The translations under genes and the position numbers were made by a program. Shown one piece after another: positions 20,445-30,898 of a DNA stretch of 64,000 nucleotides (its first letter is position 1; the number at the start of each line of letters is the position of its first letter). The stretch is from Maricaulis sp. (GTDB taxonomy: Bacteria > Pseudomonadota > Alphaproteobacteria > Caulobacterales > Maricaulaceae). The notes beneath the pieces are model-generated. The model was given only the letters and a program-made list of their open reading frames with translations, was not told the origin of the DNA and made no database searches. The stretch lies in the NCBI RefSeq assembly GCF_030149515.1, contig NZ_JASBRI010000013.1, forward strand, positions 62,001 to 126,000. The letters run 5' to 3'.

Positions 20445-22348
20445 CCAAGCCACGGCCCGGCATGAAAGATACCGCCGCTGCCCGCAACCAGCTGTCCATG
20501 GTCGCTGTGGCCCTGTTCGACCTCGCGGCCGGTGCGTTTTCCATGTGGGCCGCCGTCCATCTGCGCTATCGTTTCGAACCCACCGATCCGCCGGACCAGG
20601 TCCTGCTGCAGTCCGTTGCCGTATTCGCGCTGGCCTGCGCCCTCGTCTTTCCGATCGAAGGCCTGCATCGGGGTCTGTGGCGCTATACCGCTCTCAACGA
20701 CGCGGCCCGGGTCATCCGGGCGACACTTGTCGCCAATCTTGTCTTCCTGCCGGTCCTGTTCCTGATAAACCGTCTGGACGGATTCCCGCGCACATCGATC
20801 CTGATCGACATTCCCATCCTCATCGGCCTGCTGCTGGCGCCGCGCTTTCTCGTCGCGGCCTTGCGCACGCAGGGCCTGCGGGGCGTCCTGCAAGTGGAGG
20901 ACCGGTCCAAGCCGGCCGCGATCCTTGTAGGCACCGAGGCCGAGCTCGACGACGCGCTGCGCGATATCATCCGGCGCAACGGATCGGCGCCGTTCCGGCC
21001 CAAGGGGCTTATCGAACCGCAGTCCGATCTGACCGGCCACGCCATTCGCGGCGTTCCGGTACTTGGCGGCATGTCGGCCATAGAGCCCGCACTGGAACGC
21101 CTGGCCCGCGCAGAGGCGGAACCGCCCCGCCTGGTTCTGGCCGGGACGGTGACCGATGTCGAGATCGTCAACGAACTCATCCGGATAGCCGCGCAAACAG
21201 GTGCCAAACTCTCTCGCGCCCGTCCGGCCGACGGCCCCGGGGCGTTTTCACCTGTCGAGGCCGCCGACCTGCTGAACCGTCCCCCCCGGCCGCCCAATCT
21301 CGAACCGGCCCGGCCGCTGATCGAGGGCAAACGGGTGCTGATCACCGGAGCCGGCGGCACGATCGGATCGCAGCTGGCGCGTCTCGCGGCAACACTGAAT
21401 CCGGAAAAACTCATCTTCTTCGACGCCTCGGAAGCCAATCTCTACGAGATCGATCTCGAATTCACCCGCCGCGCCCCCCGGATCGCCTGGCGTGCCGTGC
21501 TCGGGGATATTCGCGATACCGACCGGCTGGATACCGTGTTCGGCGAGGAGAAGCCGGACGTCGTGCTGCACGCGGCTGCACTGAAGCACGTGCCGATGAG
21601 CGAGCTCAATCCCGGAGAGGCCGTGCGCACGAATGTGATCGGCACCGTGAATACGATCGAGGCCGCCAAACGCCACAAAGCCCGGATCGTGGCCCTCATC
21701 TCGACCGACAAGGCCGTCAATCCCAGCAACATCATGGGCGCCACCAAGCGCGCCGCCGAGCTCTATGCCCGCGCCGCGGCAACTGACGGATCGGACACGC
21801 GGATCTGCGTTGTTCGCTTCGGCAATGTCCTGGGGTCGACCGGTTCGGTGGTGCCGCTGTTCGAGCGTCAGATCGAGGCCGGCGATCCGGTTACCGTGAC
21901 CGACCCGGAGGCCACCCGCTATTTCATGACCGTGGAAGAGGCCTCTGGCCTCGTGCTCGACGCCGCCGCCCAGACAGCGTTCGACCCGGCTCTGAACGGG
22001 GCGCTCTATGTCCTCGACATGGGCAAACCCATCTCCATCCTGCGCCTGGCGCGGCAATTGCTGCGCCTGCGCGGACGGGATCCGGACGTGCCGGGCGCGA
22101 TTTCCATCGTCGGCCTGCGTCCCGGCGAAAAGCGGCACGAGAGCCTTGTCTACGATTTCGAAAGCCGCGATGCGACGTCGGTCGACGGCGTCTGGTCGAT
22201 TACGGGGCCGACGCTCGATGCGGACATGGTTGCCCAGGCGCTCGATACCCTGCTTCAGTCTGCCGAGTCCGGGCACCGCGAGCCTGCGACTGCGGCGCTG
22301 GAAACCCTGTGTGCCCTGCGTCCACGCGAGTCCGCCGGATTGACTTGA
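20441..22348 (+). CDS. Membrane-anchored nucleoside-diphosphate sugar epimerase/dehydratase (CapD/FlaA1-like polysaccharide biosynthesis protein)
   Basis: N-terminal TM helices; VLITGAGGTIGSQLARLAA; LISTDKAVNPSNIMGATKRAAE. Confidence 0.92.
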   Translation: MTKPRPGMKDTAAARNQLSMVAVALFDLAAGAFSMWAAVHLRYRFEPTDPPDQVLLQSVAVFALACALVFPIEGLHRGLWRYTALNDAARVIRATLVANLVFLPVLFLINRLDGFPRTSILIDIPILIGLLLAPRFLVAALRTQGLRGVLQVEDRSKPAAILVGTEAELDDALRDIIRRNGSAPFRPKGLIEPQSDLTGHAIRGVPVLGGMSAIEPALERLARAEAEPPRLVLAGTVTDVEIVNELIRIAAQTGAKLSRARPADGPGAFSPVEAADLLNRPPRPPNLEPARPLIEGKRVLITGAGGTIGSQLARLAATLNPEKLIFFDASEANLYEIDLEFTRRAPRIAWRAVLGDIRDTDRLDTVFGEEKPDVVLHAAALKHVPMSELNPGEAVRTNVIGTVNTIEAAKRHKARIVALISTDKAVNPSNIMGATKRAAELYARAAATDGSDTRICVVRFGNVLGSTGSVVPLFERQIEAGDPVTVTDPEATRYFMTVEEASGLVLDAAAQTAFDPALNGALYVLDMGKPISILRLARQLLRLRGRDPDVPGAISIVGLRPGEKRHESLVYDFESRDATSVDGVWSITGPTLDADMVAQALDTLLQSAESGHREPATAALETLCALRPRESAGLT

Positions 22349-22405
22349 CCGCCCGGCGTGATACCTCGCCGCGCACATCCGGATTGACCGAACGGAGTCC
22401 CGACA

Positions 22406-24001
22406 ATGTCCGACCTTGAACTTGCGCCCGTGCGTCGTGCCCTGATTTCCGTGTCCGACAAGGCCGGCCTGGTCGAGCGCGGCCGCCAATTGGCCGATGC
22501 CGGGGTGGAGATCCTTTCCACCGGCGGGACGCTGAAGGCGCTCACCGACGCCGGCATCGCGGCGAAGGACGTTTCCGAGGTCACGGAATTCCCGGAAATG
22601 ATGGACGGCCGCCTCAAGACGCTGCACCCGCGCGTTCACGGGGGGCTTCTGGGCCGGCGCGACAATGGCGAAGACCGCGCCTCTATGTCGGAACACGGCA
22701 TTCCCAATATCGACCTGCTCTACGTCAATCTCTATCCGTTCGAGGAAACCGTCGCGAAGGGTGGCGATTATGCCGCCTGCGTCGAGAATATCGATATCGG
22801 CGGCCCGGCCATGATCCGTGCTGCCGCCAAGAACCACGCCTGGGTATGCGTGTGTACCGACGGCGAAGACGTCGACGCCGTGATTGCGGCCATGGGCGAA
22901 CACGAAGGTGCGGTCCCGTTTTCGCTGCGCCAGACGCTGGCGGCCAAATCCTATGCCCGGACTGCGGCCTACGATGCGGCAATCTCGAATTGGTTCGCCG
23001 AGGAACTGGGCGAACCGGCTCCCGCATGGCGTGCCTTTGGCGGTGCGCTGGCCCAGCCGCTGCGCTATGGCGAAAACCCACATCAGAAAGCCGCATTCTA
23101 CGCCACGCCGGAAGACCGGCCCGGGATCGCCACGGCCCGGCAGGTTCAGGGCAAGGCGCTGAGCTACAACAATCTGGCCGACGCCGATGCCGCCTTCGAG
23201 CTGGCCGGCGAGTTCGACCCGTCCGACAAGGCGGCCGTGGTGATCGTCAAGCACGCCAATCCCTGCGGGGTGGCCATGCACGACGATCTCGCCGTGGCTT
23301 ACGAGAGGGCTTTCGCGGCCGATCCGATTTCCGCATTCGGCGGCATTGTCGCCATGAATCGCAAGCTGGACGCGGAAACCGCGGGTGAGCTGGTCAAGAT
23401 CTTCACCGAAGTCGTGGTCGCCCCCGAAGCCGACGAGGATGCACTGGCTGTATTGTCCGGCAAGTCCAATCTGCGCGTACTCCTGACCGGCGGCATGCCC
23501 GACCCGGGCCGGGGCGGCTGGATGACCAAGACGGTAGCCGGAGGACTGCTGGTCCAGCAACGCGATACCGGCATGATTTCGCTGGACGACCTCAAGACGG
23601 TGACCGAGCGCGAGCCGACCGAGGCCGAACTCGCCGACCTCCTGTTCGCCTGGAAAATCGTCAAGCACGTCAAATCCAATGCCATCGTCTATGCCCGAAA
23701 CGGGTCGACTGCCGGCATCGGCATGGGCCAGACGAGCCGTCTCGAGGCGGCCCGGTTGGCCGTGCGCAAGGCCGAGGCCACCGCTGCCGAGCACGGTTGG
23801 GACGAGGCGCGGACTAAGGGATCGGTCTGCGCGTCCGATGCGTTCTTCCCCTTCGCCGACGGACTGCACGCCGCAGCCGAAGCCGGCGCCACCGCCGTGA
23901 TCCAGCCGGGCGGATCGATCCGCGACGACGAAGTGATCGCCGCCGCCAACGAAGCCGGCATCGCCATGGTGTTCACCGGCATGCGGCACTTCCGGCACTG
24001 A
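22406..24001 (+). CDS. purH: Bifunctional AICAR formyltransferase/IMP cyclohydrolase
   Basis: [20 protein letters not shown]...; [40 protein letters not shown]. Confidence 0.98.
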   Translation: MSDLELAPVRRALISVSDKAGLVERGRQLADAGVEILSTGGTLKALTDAGIAAKDVSEVTEFPEMMDGRLKTLHPRVHGGLLGRRDNGEDRASMSEHGIPNIDLLYVNLYPFEETVAKGGDYAACVENIDIGGPAMIRAAAKNHAWVCVCTDGEDVDAVIAAMGEHEGAVPFSLRQTLAAKSYARTAAYDAAISNWFAEELGEPAPAWRAFGGALAQPLRYGENPHQKAAFYATPEDRPGIATARQVQGKALSYNNLADADAAFELAGEFDPSDKAAVVIVKHANPCGVAMHDDLAVAYERAFAADPISAFGGIVAMNRKLDAETAGELVKIFTEVVVAPEADEDALAVLSGKSNLRVLLTGGMPDPGRGGWMTKTVAGGLLVQQRDTGMISLDDLKTVTEREPTEAELADLLFAWKIVKHVKSNAIVYARNGSTAGIGMGQTSRLEAARLAVRKAEATAAEHGWDEARTKGSVCASDAFFPFADGLHAAAEAGATAVIQPGGSIRDDEVIAAANEAGIAMVFTGMRHFRH

Positions 24002-24074
24002 AGCGCCGATCTCGCCCTGCTGGTGGATCCGTTTAGCGTTGACCGCCACGGCCGCAGGCCGACAAGCTCGCATC

Positions 24075-24944
24075 ATGCGTGTGAGAAGCCTGATAGTGGC
24101 CGGCCTCTGTGGTCTCACCGTCACGGTCGGAGGTCTCGCGGCCTGTGCTGCGGGCAATGCCGCCGGCTGGTCTGTGCCCCGCCGCAGTCTCGCTCAGCAG
24201 GGTGAATTGCTCACCGGCCACGTCAGTATACGCATCCCGCCCGGTGCCGGGCACGCCGTGCCGACGCTTGTCATGTTTCACGGGTGCGGCGGATTGCGGC
24301 AGGTGCAGGAGGACTATGCGGCAGCGGTCCTGGACGCCGGCTACGGTGTCATGATTGTCGGATCGAACGCGGCCCGCGGAATAGGCCGTTTCGCAGCGAT
24401 GAGCCAGGTCTGCACCGCCCTGCGCCTGTGGGGTCAGGAACGGGCGGCCGACGTGCACGCCGCCATTGCCTTGGCGGCTGCCGATCCGCGCATCGACAGC
24501 GCGAACCTGGCCCTGATCGGCTGGAGCCACGGCGGCTGGACCATTCTGGACGCGCTGGGGTTTTCGGGCGCAGAACAGCGGCCGGCAGCGCTGGAAGGGG
24601 AGGGTGTGAGTTTGCCCGACCATGTGCGCACCACCATTTTGATCTACCCCTATTGCGGATTTCCCGTCCGCACCGACGGGCGCGATCTGGATCCGGATAT
24701 TCCGGTCCATGCGATCCTAGCGGGAAACGATGTGGTGGCCCCCGCCGGCGATTGCGTGCGCCTGTTCGAACGGGCCGGGCAGGCCGGTGTACGCGTGGAC
24801 TACGCGCTCTGGGACGGGCTCACACATGCCTTCGACGAGCCCGACCAGCCGCCCGATCCGCGTATGGAGTATGATGCAGATGCCGCCGGCCGCGCCCGCA
24901 AACACCTGGTCGAGATTCTCGGCAGTGCCTTCGATCAGGGCTGA
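24075..24944 (+). CDS. Dienelactone hydrolase family / alpha-beta hydrolase (exported)
   Basis: LVMFHGCGGLRQVQEDYAAAVLDAGYGVMIV; nucleophile elbow IGWSHGGW. Confidence 0.85.
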   Translation: MRVRSLIVAGLCGLTVTVGGLAACAAGNAAGWSVPRRSLAQQGELLTGHVSIRIPPGAGHAVPTLVMFHGCGGLRQVQEDYAAAVLDAGYGVMIVGSNAARGIGRFAAMSQVCTALRLWGQERAADVHAAIALAAADPRIDSANLALIGWSHGGWTILDALGFSGAEQRPAALEGEGVSLPDHVRTTILIYPYCGFPVRTDGRDLDPDIPVHAILAGNDVVAPAGDCVRLFERAGQAGVRVDYALWDGLTHAFDEPDQPPDPRMEYDADAAGRARKHLVEILGSAFDQG

Positions 24945-27900
24945 GCGACGGCCGCCATTTCACCGAGCTGGGTCGAGGCGATGGAGAGTTTGGACAGTGT
25001 CCAGCCGCCCGACTCATCGAGCTGGCGCTGCACCGAGTCGACCCGGCCGGCCTCTTCCTCATTCACCGTGTTCCAGGCTTCAATCAGCGCATCGGCCCAG
25101 TCGCGCGACGGCTGTTCAATCCCCGCCGACAACGAGCCGCCCGCCTGCTGGGCAAACCGCATCGCCGAAGCTGTGATCGCCTGCTGACTGGCGTAGAAGT
25201 CTTCCATCAGACGCCGCACGGCAAGCCGGTCCCAGTGCAGGTTGGACGACACGTCCTGGCCCAGTCCGCGCAACCGGTCGAAGGAGAAACGGGCACCGGT
25301 GGCGTGGTATATGTAGGATGTCGAGGCCAGCGGCCAGTCATGGTCATTGGCCATGTCGATGACATCGGTCGAGGATGTCAGTGGCCGCAATTCCGCAACA
25401 GCCTGGGCCAATTCGGCCGGCGCCCCCGCATCGACAAAGGCCTGCTTGCGCTGTTTGACGCCGCGCCGCTCATGTTCCGAGATGATCTCGTGCACCATGG
25501 AGCGCAATTCCTGCACACCGGGCCGGTAGGAGGCGATGACGTCGGAAATGGAATTGTTCCGGGCGGCGGCCTGGTTGCGCCCGCGCCGGACAAGCCAATA
25601 GGTCTGGCGGCGCAGAAGGCGGATGATCTCCTCGTGCAGCTGGATCTGCACCGCCGCCGGCGCCTTGTTGTCCAGCGCATTGATGGCCTGGGTCATCTCG
25701 GCAAAACCGAAGATTTCGCGCCCGGCCTCAAAGGCCCGCGCAATTGCCGGGACGGTGGCGGTCGTGGAGTCGATGGCGCGGTGGATAAAGGTCGGCCCGC
25801 CCAGATTGATCATCTGGTTGGCCAGCACGGTGGAGACGATTTCCCGCTTCAGCCGGTGGCCTTCCATCGCATCGGAGAGTTTGTGAAGCGCCTCGGGGAA
25901 ATAGTTTGTCAGCATGGCCTTGAAGTGCGGATCGTCCGGCACGTCCGAGGCCACGAGCTGATCGAACAGGGTGATCTTGGCATAGGAGGTCAGCACGGCC
26001 AGTTCCGAACGCGTCAGGCCTTGTTCCCGCGCCTTCAGGGCACGCACCCCCTCGCTCGACGGCAGACCCTCGACCTCCCTGTCGAGTTGGCCCAGCTCCT
26101 CGAGGCGCAACATGAAACGCTCATGCGCATCGAGATCGGCCACAGCCGTATGCGCTGCCATGGAAAGCGCCAGCGTCTGGTCGTAATTGTGCCTGAGCAC
26201 GTGCCGCGCGACATCGTCGGTCATGGACTCCAGCAACTTGTCACGATCAGCGCGCGACATGTCGCCGCCGCGCACCATCGGACGCAGCAGGATTTTGATA
26301 TTGACCTCGTGGTCGGAACTGTCGACGCCGGCCGAATTGTCGATGAAATCGGCATAGGCGCGACCGCCATGACGGCCATATTCGATCCGCGCCGCCTGGG
26401 TGAATCCCAGATTGGCGCCCTCACCGATCACCCTGGCCTGGACCTCGTCGGCATTGACCCGGAGGTGATCATTGGTCTTGTCGCCGACTTCCCAGTGCTG
26501 TTCGTGCGTTGCTTTCACATAGGTGCCGATCCCGCCGAACCAGAGCAGTTCGATATCGGCCTTCAACAGGGCATGGATCAGCTCGGTCGGGCTGATTGAC
26601 GATTTGTCGAGCCCGGTCAGGGCCTTCATTTCCGCCGTTAGCGGAATCGACTTGGCGCTCCGCGAGAATACGCCACCCCCTTTTGAAATCAGCGACTTGT
26701 CGTAGTCCTGCCAGGACGAACGCGGCAGGTCGAACAGCCGTTTGCGTTCGGTCCACATCGTCTCCGGATCGCCCGGATCGGGATCGATGAAGATGTCACG
26801 ATGGTCGAAGGCGGCGATCAGGCGAATCTGCCTGGACAACAGCATGCCGTTGCCGAACACGTCGCCGGACATGTCACCGACACCGATCACGGTGAAGGGT
26901 TCGGTCTGTATGTCCTTGCCCATCTCACGGAAATGACGCTTGACCGATTCCCACGCACCGCGGGCAGTAATACCCATCTTCTTGTGGTCGTAGCCGGCCG
27001 ACCCGCCCGAGGCGAAGGCATCGCCGAGCCAGAAGTCGAACTCGTCCGTCGCCAGGCCGTTCGCCGTGTCGGAGAAGGTCGCCGTGCCCTTATCGGCGGC
27101 GACCACGAGATAGGGGTCCTCATCGTCCCAGCACACCGTGGCCTGGGGATGTACCACGACATCGTCGACGATGTTGTCGGTGAGATCGAGAAGGCCACGG
27201 ATGAAGGTCTTGTAGGCTTCTCGGCCGGCCTCGAAGATCTCGTCCCGCGTACCATTGCGGGGCAGAGCCTTGGGATAGAAACCGCCCTTGGACCCGACCG
27301 GCACGATGACGGCATTCTTCACCTGCTGCGCCTTCACCAGGCCCAGTACCTCGGTGCGGAAATCGTCGCGCCGGTCCGACCAGCGCAGGCCGCCGCGCGC
27401 AACAGGGCCGAAACGGATGTGCACGCCTTCCACATCCGGCGACCAGACGAAGATCTCCCGGTAAGGCTTGGGCAGCGGCAACTCTTCCAGCAGCTCGCTG
27501 GCGATCTTGATGGCAATCCGGGCCTTGGGAAGGCCGTCCGCACCACGCTGGTAGAAATTGGTACGCAGCGTGGCTTCGATCAGATGGAAGATGCGGCGCA
27601 GTGCGCGATCGTGGTCAAGGCTCGCAACATCGTCGAGCGCCTTGCGCAGCTTGTCGGATACGTTCCAGACCGCGTCGGAGCGTTCCTTCTGGTCCCTCGA
27701 GAATTCGGGATCGAATTTGACACGGGCCAGTTCAAGCAGGCCACGGGCGATATCCGGGCAGGCCGCCAGCGCCTCCTCCTGGATCGCCTGGGACGGGTCG
27801 AGCCCGGTCTGCTGGCGATAACGCGCGCAGGTCCGCAGGAAGGCGGCCTCGCGCCAGGTCACGCCCAGTTCGACGATCAGCCGGTTGAAACCATCATCCT

Positions 27901-29860
27901 CGGCCCGGCCATCCGCCATCGCCAGGAGCGCGTCCTCGAGGATCGGCGCCAGCGCATCGAGCGGCTGTCCCTTGAGCGCGTCCGATTTCATCTCGAAATC
28001 GTGCACATAGGCCCGGTCGACGCCCTGGCCGTCCTCGCAGCGGCGATCGACCGGGAAGCCGGTCTCCTGGACCACGTAGAGGCCGAGATTCTCCAGCACT
28101 GGCATGACACGCGACAGCGAAACCGGTTTGCCGACCCGGTAGATTTTCAGCCGCAGCTCGATCTCGCTGTCCTCGGGTTCGCGATAGACGCGCACGGCGA
28201 CCTTGTCGGACGAATCCAGGCTTTCCAGCTTGGTGACATCCGCCAGCGCCTCTTCCGGGTCATAGAGTTCGCGATAACCGGCCTTGAAGGCGTCCTGATA
28301 GGCCGGCATGCGCAGGCGGATCGCCTCGGGCGCATTGCGGCGCACATGGGTTTCCAGATCGTCTTCCCAGGTTCGCGCCAGACGCGCCACGCGGCGTTCC
28401 AGCTCGTCAATGGCGGGTTCGGGATGGTCGAACGGATTGAGGCCGATGATGTAGTGTACCCGCGCCAGCGATCCGTCGCCGAACTGGGGATAGAAGGCGG
28501 ACAGACGCCCGCCAAAGGCCTCGCGGATGACCTCGCCCGCCTGCTCGCGCACTTTCGAACTATAGCGGTCCCGCGGTACGAAGAGCAGAGCCGACACGAA
28601 ACGGTCGAACTGGTCGCGCCGGATGAAGAGCTTGGTGCGCGGCCGGTCGTGCAGGTGGAGAATACCCAGGCAGATTTCCAGAAGATCGTTCTCGTCGGTC
28701 TGGAACAGTTCGTCGCGCGGATAGTTCTCGACCGTGTTGCGCAGCTTCTTGGCCGAGTGCGTGCCCGGCGTCTTGCCGGCGCGTTCGAGCACGCGGCGCA
28801 CCTTGCGGCGGATCAGCGGCACCTGGGACGCGCTCTGGTCGTAGGCTTCGGCAGTGAACAGGCCGACAAACCGTGCCTCGCCGATGACGGCGCCATCGTC
28901 GCGATACCGTTTGACACCGATATAGTCCATGTAGACGCGGCGATGGACGCGCGACTTCATGTTGGCCTTGGCGACGATGATCGGGCTGGGTTCGCGCAGG
29001 AAAGTCTCGATCGCCGGGGTCAGGACGGCCGGCTCGGACCCCTTGCGCAAGACATGGCGCTCCGGATCGCGCAACACGCCGCGCCCGGTCTCCGGGCGAA
29101 CCCGTGGATGGCGCTGGGCCATGGCGCCGTCGTCATCGACTTCAAAGTCGTAAACGCGGCAGCCCAGGAAGGCGAAATGGTCGTCACGCAGCCAACGCAG
29201 GAATTCGCATGCTTCCGCCAGTTCCTCGGGAGAGGCATTGGTGCTGGCCTGGCCGAGATGGGCGATCGCCTCGTCCATCTGCGCGCGCATGTCGGCCCAG
29301 TCCTCAACCGCCACGCGGACATCGTCCAGAGTGGCCGTAACGCCCTCGATCAGGGTTCGCCGCGACAGCTCGTCCAGCGGCGGCAGATGCACCTGGATCA
29401 TCGATTCCGCCAGACAGCGCCCGCCCTCGTCGATGCGGGTGCCGTCATTGTCCCGCCGGACCTGCACGATCGGATGGAACATGGCGAGGATGTCATAACC
29501 CTGGGCCCCGATTTCGCCCATCACCGAGTCGACGATGAAAGGCCGGTCCCGGCCAATGATTTCCAGCACGTCGCGCGGCAGTTCCGAACCGTTCGCACGG
29601 GTTGCCGGACGCATGCGCACCAGTATGTCCTCGCCGGCGCGCATCTGGCCATATTTCCAGAAATCGACGCACATCGCCGCCAGATCGGCGGCGGCAACCT
29701 GTTCCAGGTCTTCCGCCAGAGCGTCGTCATAGATCTGGGAGAAGAAAGATGTCCCCGTTTCTCCGCACTCGCTGCCGTAAAGGTCCTGCCAGCGCGATCG
29801 CGCGGCCTGCATGAACTCATCGCGAGAATACGCGTGCGCGACTCCGACGACCGCCCCCAT
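24935..29860 (-). CDS. NAD-specific glutamate dehydrogenase (large, ~180 kDa class)
   Basis: 1641 aa; FGPVARGGLRWSDRRDDFRTEVLGLVKAQQVKNAVIVPVGSKGGF. Confidence 0.97.
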   Translation of the reverse strand: MGAVVGVAHAYSRDEFMQAARSRWQDLYGSECGETGTSFFSQIYDDALAEDLEQVAAADLAAMCVDFWKYGQMRAGEDILVRMRPATRANGSELPRDVLEIIGRDRPFIVDSVMGEIGAQGYDILAMFHPIVQVRRDNDGTRIDEGGRCLAESMIQVHLPPLDELSRRTLIEGVTATLDDVRVAVEDWADMRAQMDEAIAHLGQASTNASPEELAEACEFLRWLRDDHFAFLGCRVYDFEVDDDGAMAQRHPRVRPETGRGVLRDPERHVLRKGSEPAVLTPAIETFLREPSPIIVAKANMKSRVHRRVYMDYIGVKRYRDDGAVIGEARFVGLFTAEAYDQSASQVPLIRRKVRRVLERAGKTPGTHSAKKLRNTVENYPRDELFQTDENDLLEICLGILHLHDRPRTKLFIRRDQFDRFVSALLFVPRDRYSSKVREQAGEVIREAFGGRLSAFYPQFGDGSLARVHYIIGLNPFDHPEPAIDELERRVARLARTWEDDLETHVRRNAPEAIRLRMPAYQDAFKAGYRELYDPEEALADVTKLESLDSSDKVAVRVYREPEDSEIELRLKIYRVGKPVSLSRVMPVLENLGLYVVQETGFPVDRRCEDGQGVDRAYVHDFEMKSDALKGQPLDALAPILEDALLAMADGRAEDDGFNRLIVELGVTWREAAFLRTCARYRQQTGLDPSQAIQEEALAACPDIARGLLELARVKFDPEFSRDQKERSDAVWNVSDKLRKALDDVASLDHDRALRRIFHLIEATLRTNFYQRGADGLPKARIAIKIASELLEELPLPKPYREIFVWSPDVEGVHIRFGPVARGGLRWSDRRDDFRTEVLGLVKAQQVKNAVIVPVGSKGGFYPKALPRNGTRDEIFEAGREAYKTFIRGLLDLTDNIVDDVVVHPQATVCWDDEDPYLVVAADKGTATFSDTANGLATDEFDFWLGDAFASGGSAGYDHKKMGITARGAWESVKRHFREMGKDIQTEPFTVIGVGDMSGDVFGNGMLLSRQIRLIAAFDHRDIFIDPDPGDPETMWTERKRLFDLPRSSWQDYDKSLISKGGGVFSRSAKSIPLTAEMKALTGLDKSSISPTELIHALLKADIELLWFGGIGTYVKATHEQHWEVGDKTNDHLRVNADEVQARVIGEGANLGFTQAARIEYGRHGGRAYADFIDNSAGVDSSDHEVNIKILLRPMVRGGDMSRADRDKLLESMTDDVARHVLRHNYDQTLALSMAAHTAVADLDAHERFMLRLEELGQLDREVEGLPSSEGVRALKAREQGLTRSELAVLTSYAKITLFDQLVASDVPDDPHFKAMLTNYFPEALHKLSDAMEGHRLKREIVSTVLANQMINLGGPTFIHRAIDSTTATVPAIARAFEAGREIFGFAEMTQAINALDNKAPAAVQIQLHEEIIRLLRRQTYWLVRRGRNQAAARNNSISDVIASYRPGVQELRSMVHEIISEHERRGVKQRKQAFVDAGAPAELAQAVAELRPLTSSTDVIDMANDHDWPLASTSYIYHATGARFSFDRLRGLGQDVSSNLHWDRLAVRRLMEDFYASQQAITASAMRFAQQAGGSLSAGIEQPSRDWADALIEAWNTVNEEEAGRVDSVQRQLDESGGWTLSKLSIASTQLGEMAAVAQP

Positions 29861-29994
29861 GTGGCGCTCCCTGTGGTCTGTTGTGGTTATGGGGCGAGCC
29901 TAGACCTGTTTTCTCATGGCGCAAGCCGTCTACGCCGTTGAAAACGCAAACAAGCCATTCTTTTTGTCAGGGCAGGAACTCCTGTGACGAAAGC

Positions 29995-30033
29995 GGCACC
30001 GCCGGGTAGGGACAGGGGGAACCCGGCGGTGCC
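29995..30033. other. Strong inverted repeat / RNA hairpin in intergenic region
   Basis: GGCACCGCCGGGT-N13-ACCCGGCGGTGCC, 13-bp perfect stem, no U-tract. Confidence 0.6.
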
Positions 30034-30352
30034 TGGCAGACCTCAATGGCAGGCTGGGGGGACGCTCTTTTGAGGCCTGATCGTCGTGAGCAGCCCCTCA
30101 TCCGCCCGTTCGAGGGGAGGAGAACGCAGCGGGGTGGCCACTCTGTTATCCTATGTAGAAATCCGCGGGCGGAATCCAAGACCACGCCACCACAGAAATC
30201 GTCAAAATCGCACGGGCGATCGTCAATGAGGTGGACCGGGCCATTCGCGAGATATCCTCCACAGCCATGCGGCCGCAGGATGCCAGCCACGCCGGTGATA
30301 TGGCGCATATCCGGACGGACGGAAGCCCGTCACCGGTCACACTGTCGTGAGG

Positions 30353-30898
30353 CTATTCGGCCTGGACCGGCGCGCGCAGCCAGGCCTGCGACACGCTGTC
30401 CCAGTCCGTCGTGGGTGACAGCCGGCCAATAAGGTCGAACGCCATAGCCCGGGTTTCCCCGACCGTGCGCGGGGCAACCGCCAGCGTACCAACCGCCTCC
30501 GGCACCACATTCAGCTCGTGGTCGCGGGTCTGCGCATCGAAAACCGTCGCCAGCACCGAAAACGGTGCCGAGAAACCGACGAGAAGACAGGTGCGGCCGG
30601 CATTGCGCGCAAGGACCTGATGGAAATAGCTGTCGGTAAAGGCCGACAGGCCGCGGCGCACGAATACGGGTTCGCGGGCATTCGGACGCAGGGCATCGAT
30701 GGGCGTGCGCGCCGCAGCCGGCTGCTCCCCGGCGTACTGGCAGTGAAAGACCGGCCAGCCGTCCATGCGCGCCTGCTGGAGAAGGCGTGCGATACGCTTT
30801 ATGACATCGCGGTTCTCCGGATCGATCCCCCCCTCGGGGCGCTCAACCTGGTCGCGCTGGCAATCGAGCAGGATCAGGCAGGGTGCGGCGGATATCAT
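30353..30898 (-). CDS. Isochorismatase-like cysteine hydrolase
   Basis: CLILLDCQRDQVERPEGG; PVFVRRGLSAFTDSYFHQVLARN; LLVGFSAPFSVLATVFDAQTRDHELNVVPEAVG. Confidence 0.8.
   Translation of the reverse strand: MISAAPCLILLDCQRDQVERPEGGIDPENRDVIKRIARLLQQARMDGWPVFHCQYAGEQPAAARTPIDALRPNAREPVFVRRGLSAFTDSYFHQVLARNAGRTCLLVGFSAPFSVLATVFDAQTRDHELNVVPEAVGTLAVAPRTVGETRAMAFDLIGRLSPTTDWDSVSQAWLRAPVQAE

Noticed and set aside
21248-24157. 969-aa ORF on the - strand
   Set aside because: Antisense to the CapD-like gene and purH, both strongly supported; spans two genes and matches no protein family I recognise
26801-29941. 1046-aa ORF on the + strand
   Set aside because: Lies entirely opposite the well-supported NAD-glutamate dehydrogenase; low-complexity Arg/Gly/Asp/His-rich composition typical of shadow ORFs in high-GC DNA
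29967-30308. 113-aa minus-strand ORF
   Set aside because: Overlaps hairpin-rich intergenic DNA, no recognisable features, composition of chance ORF
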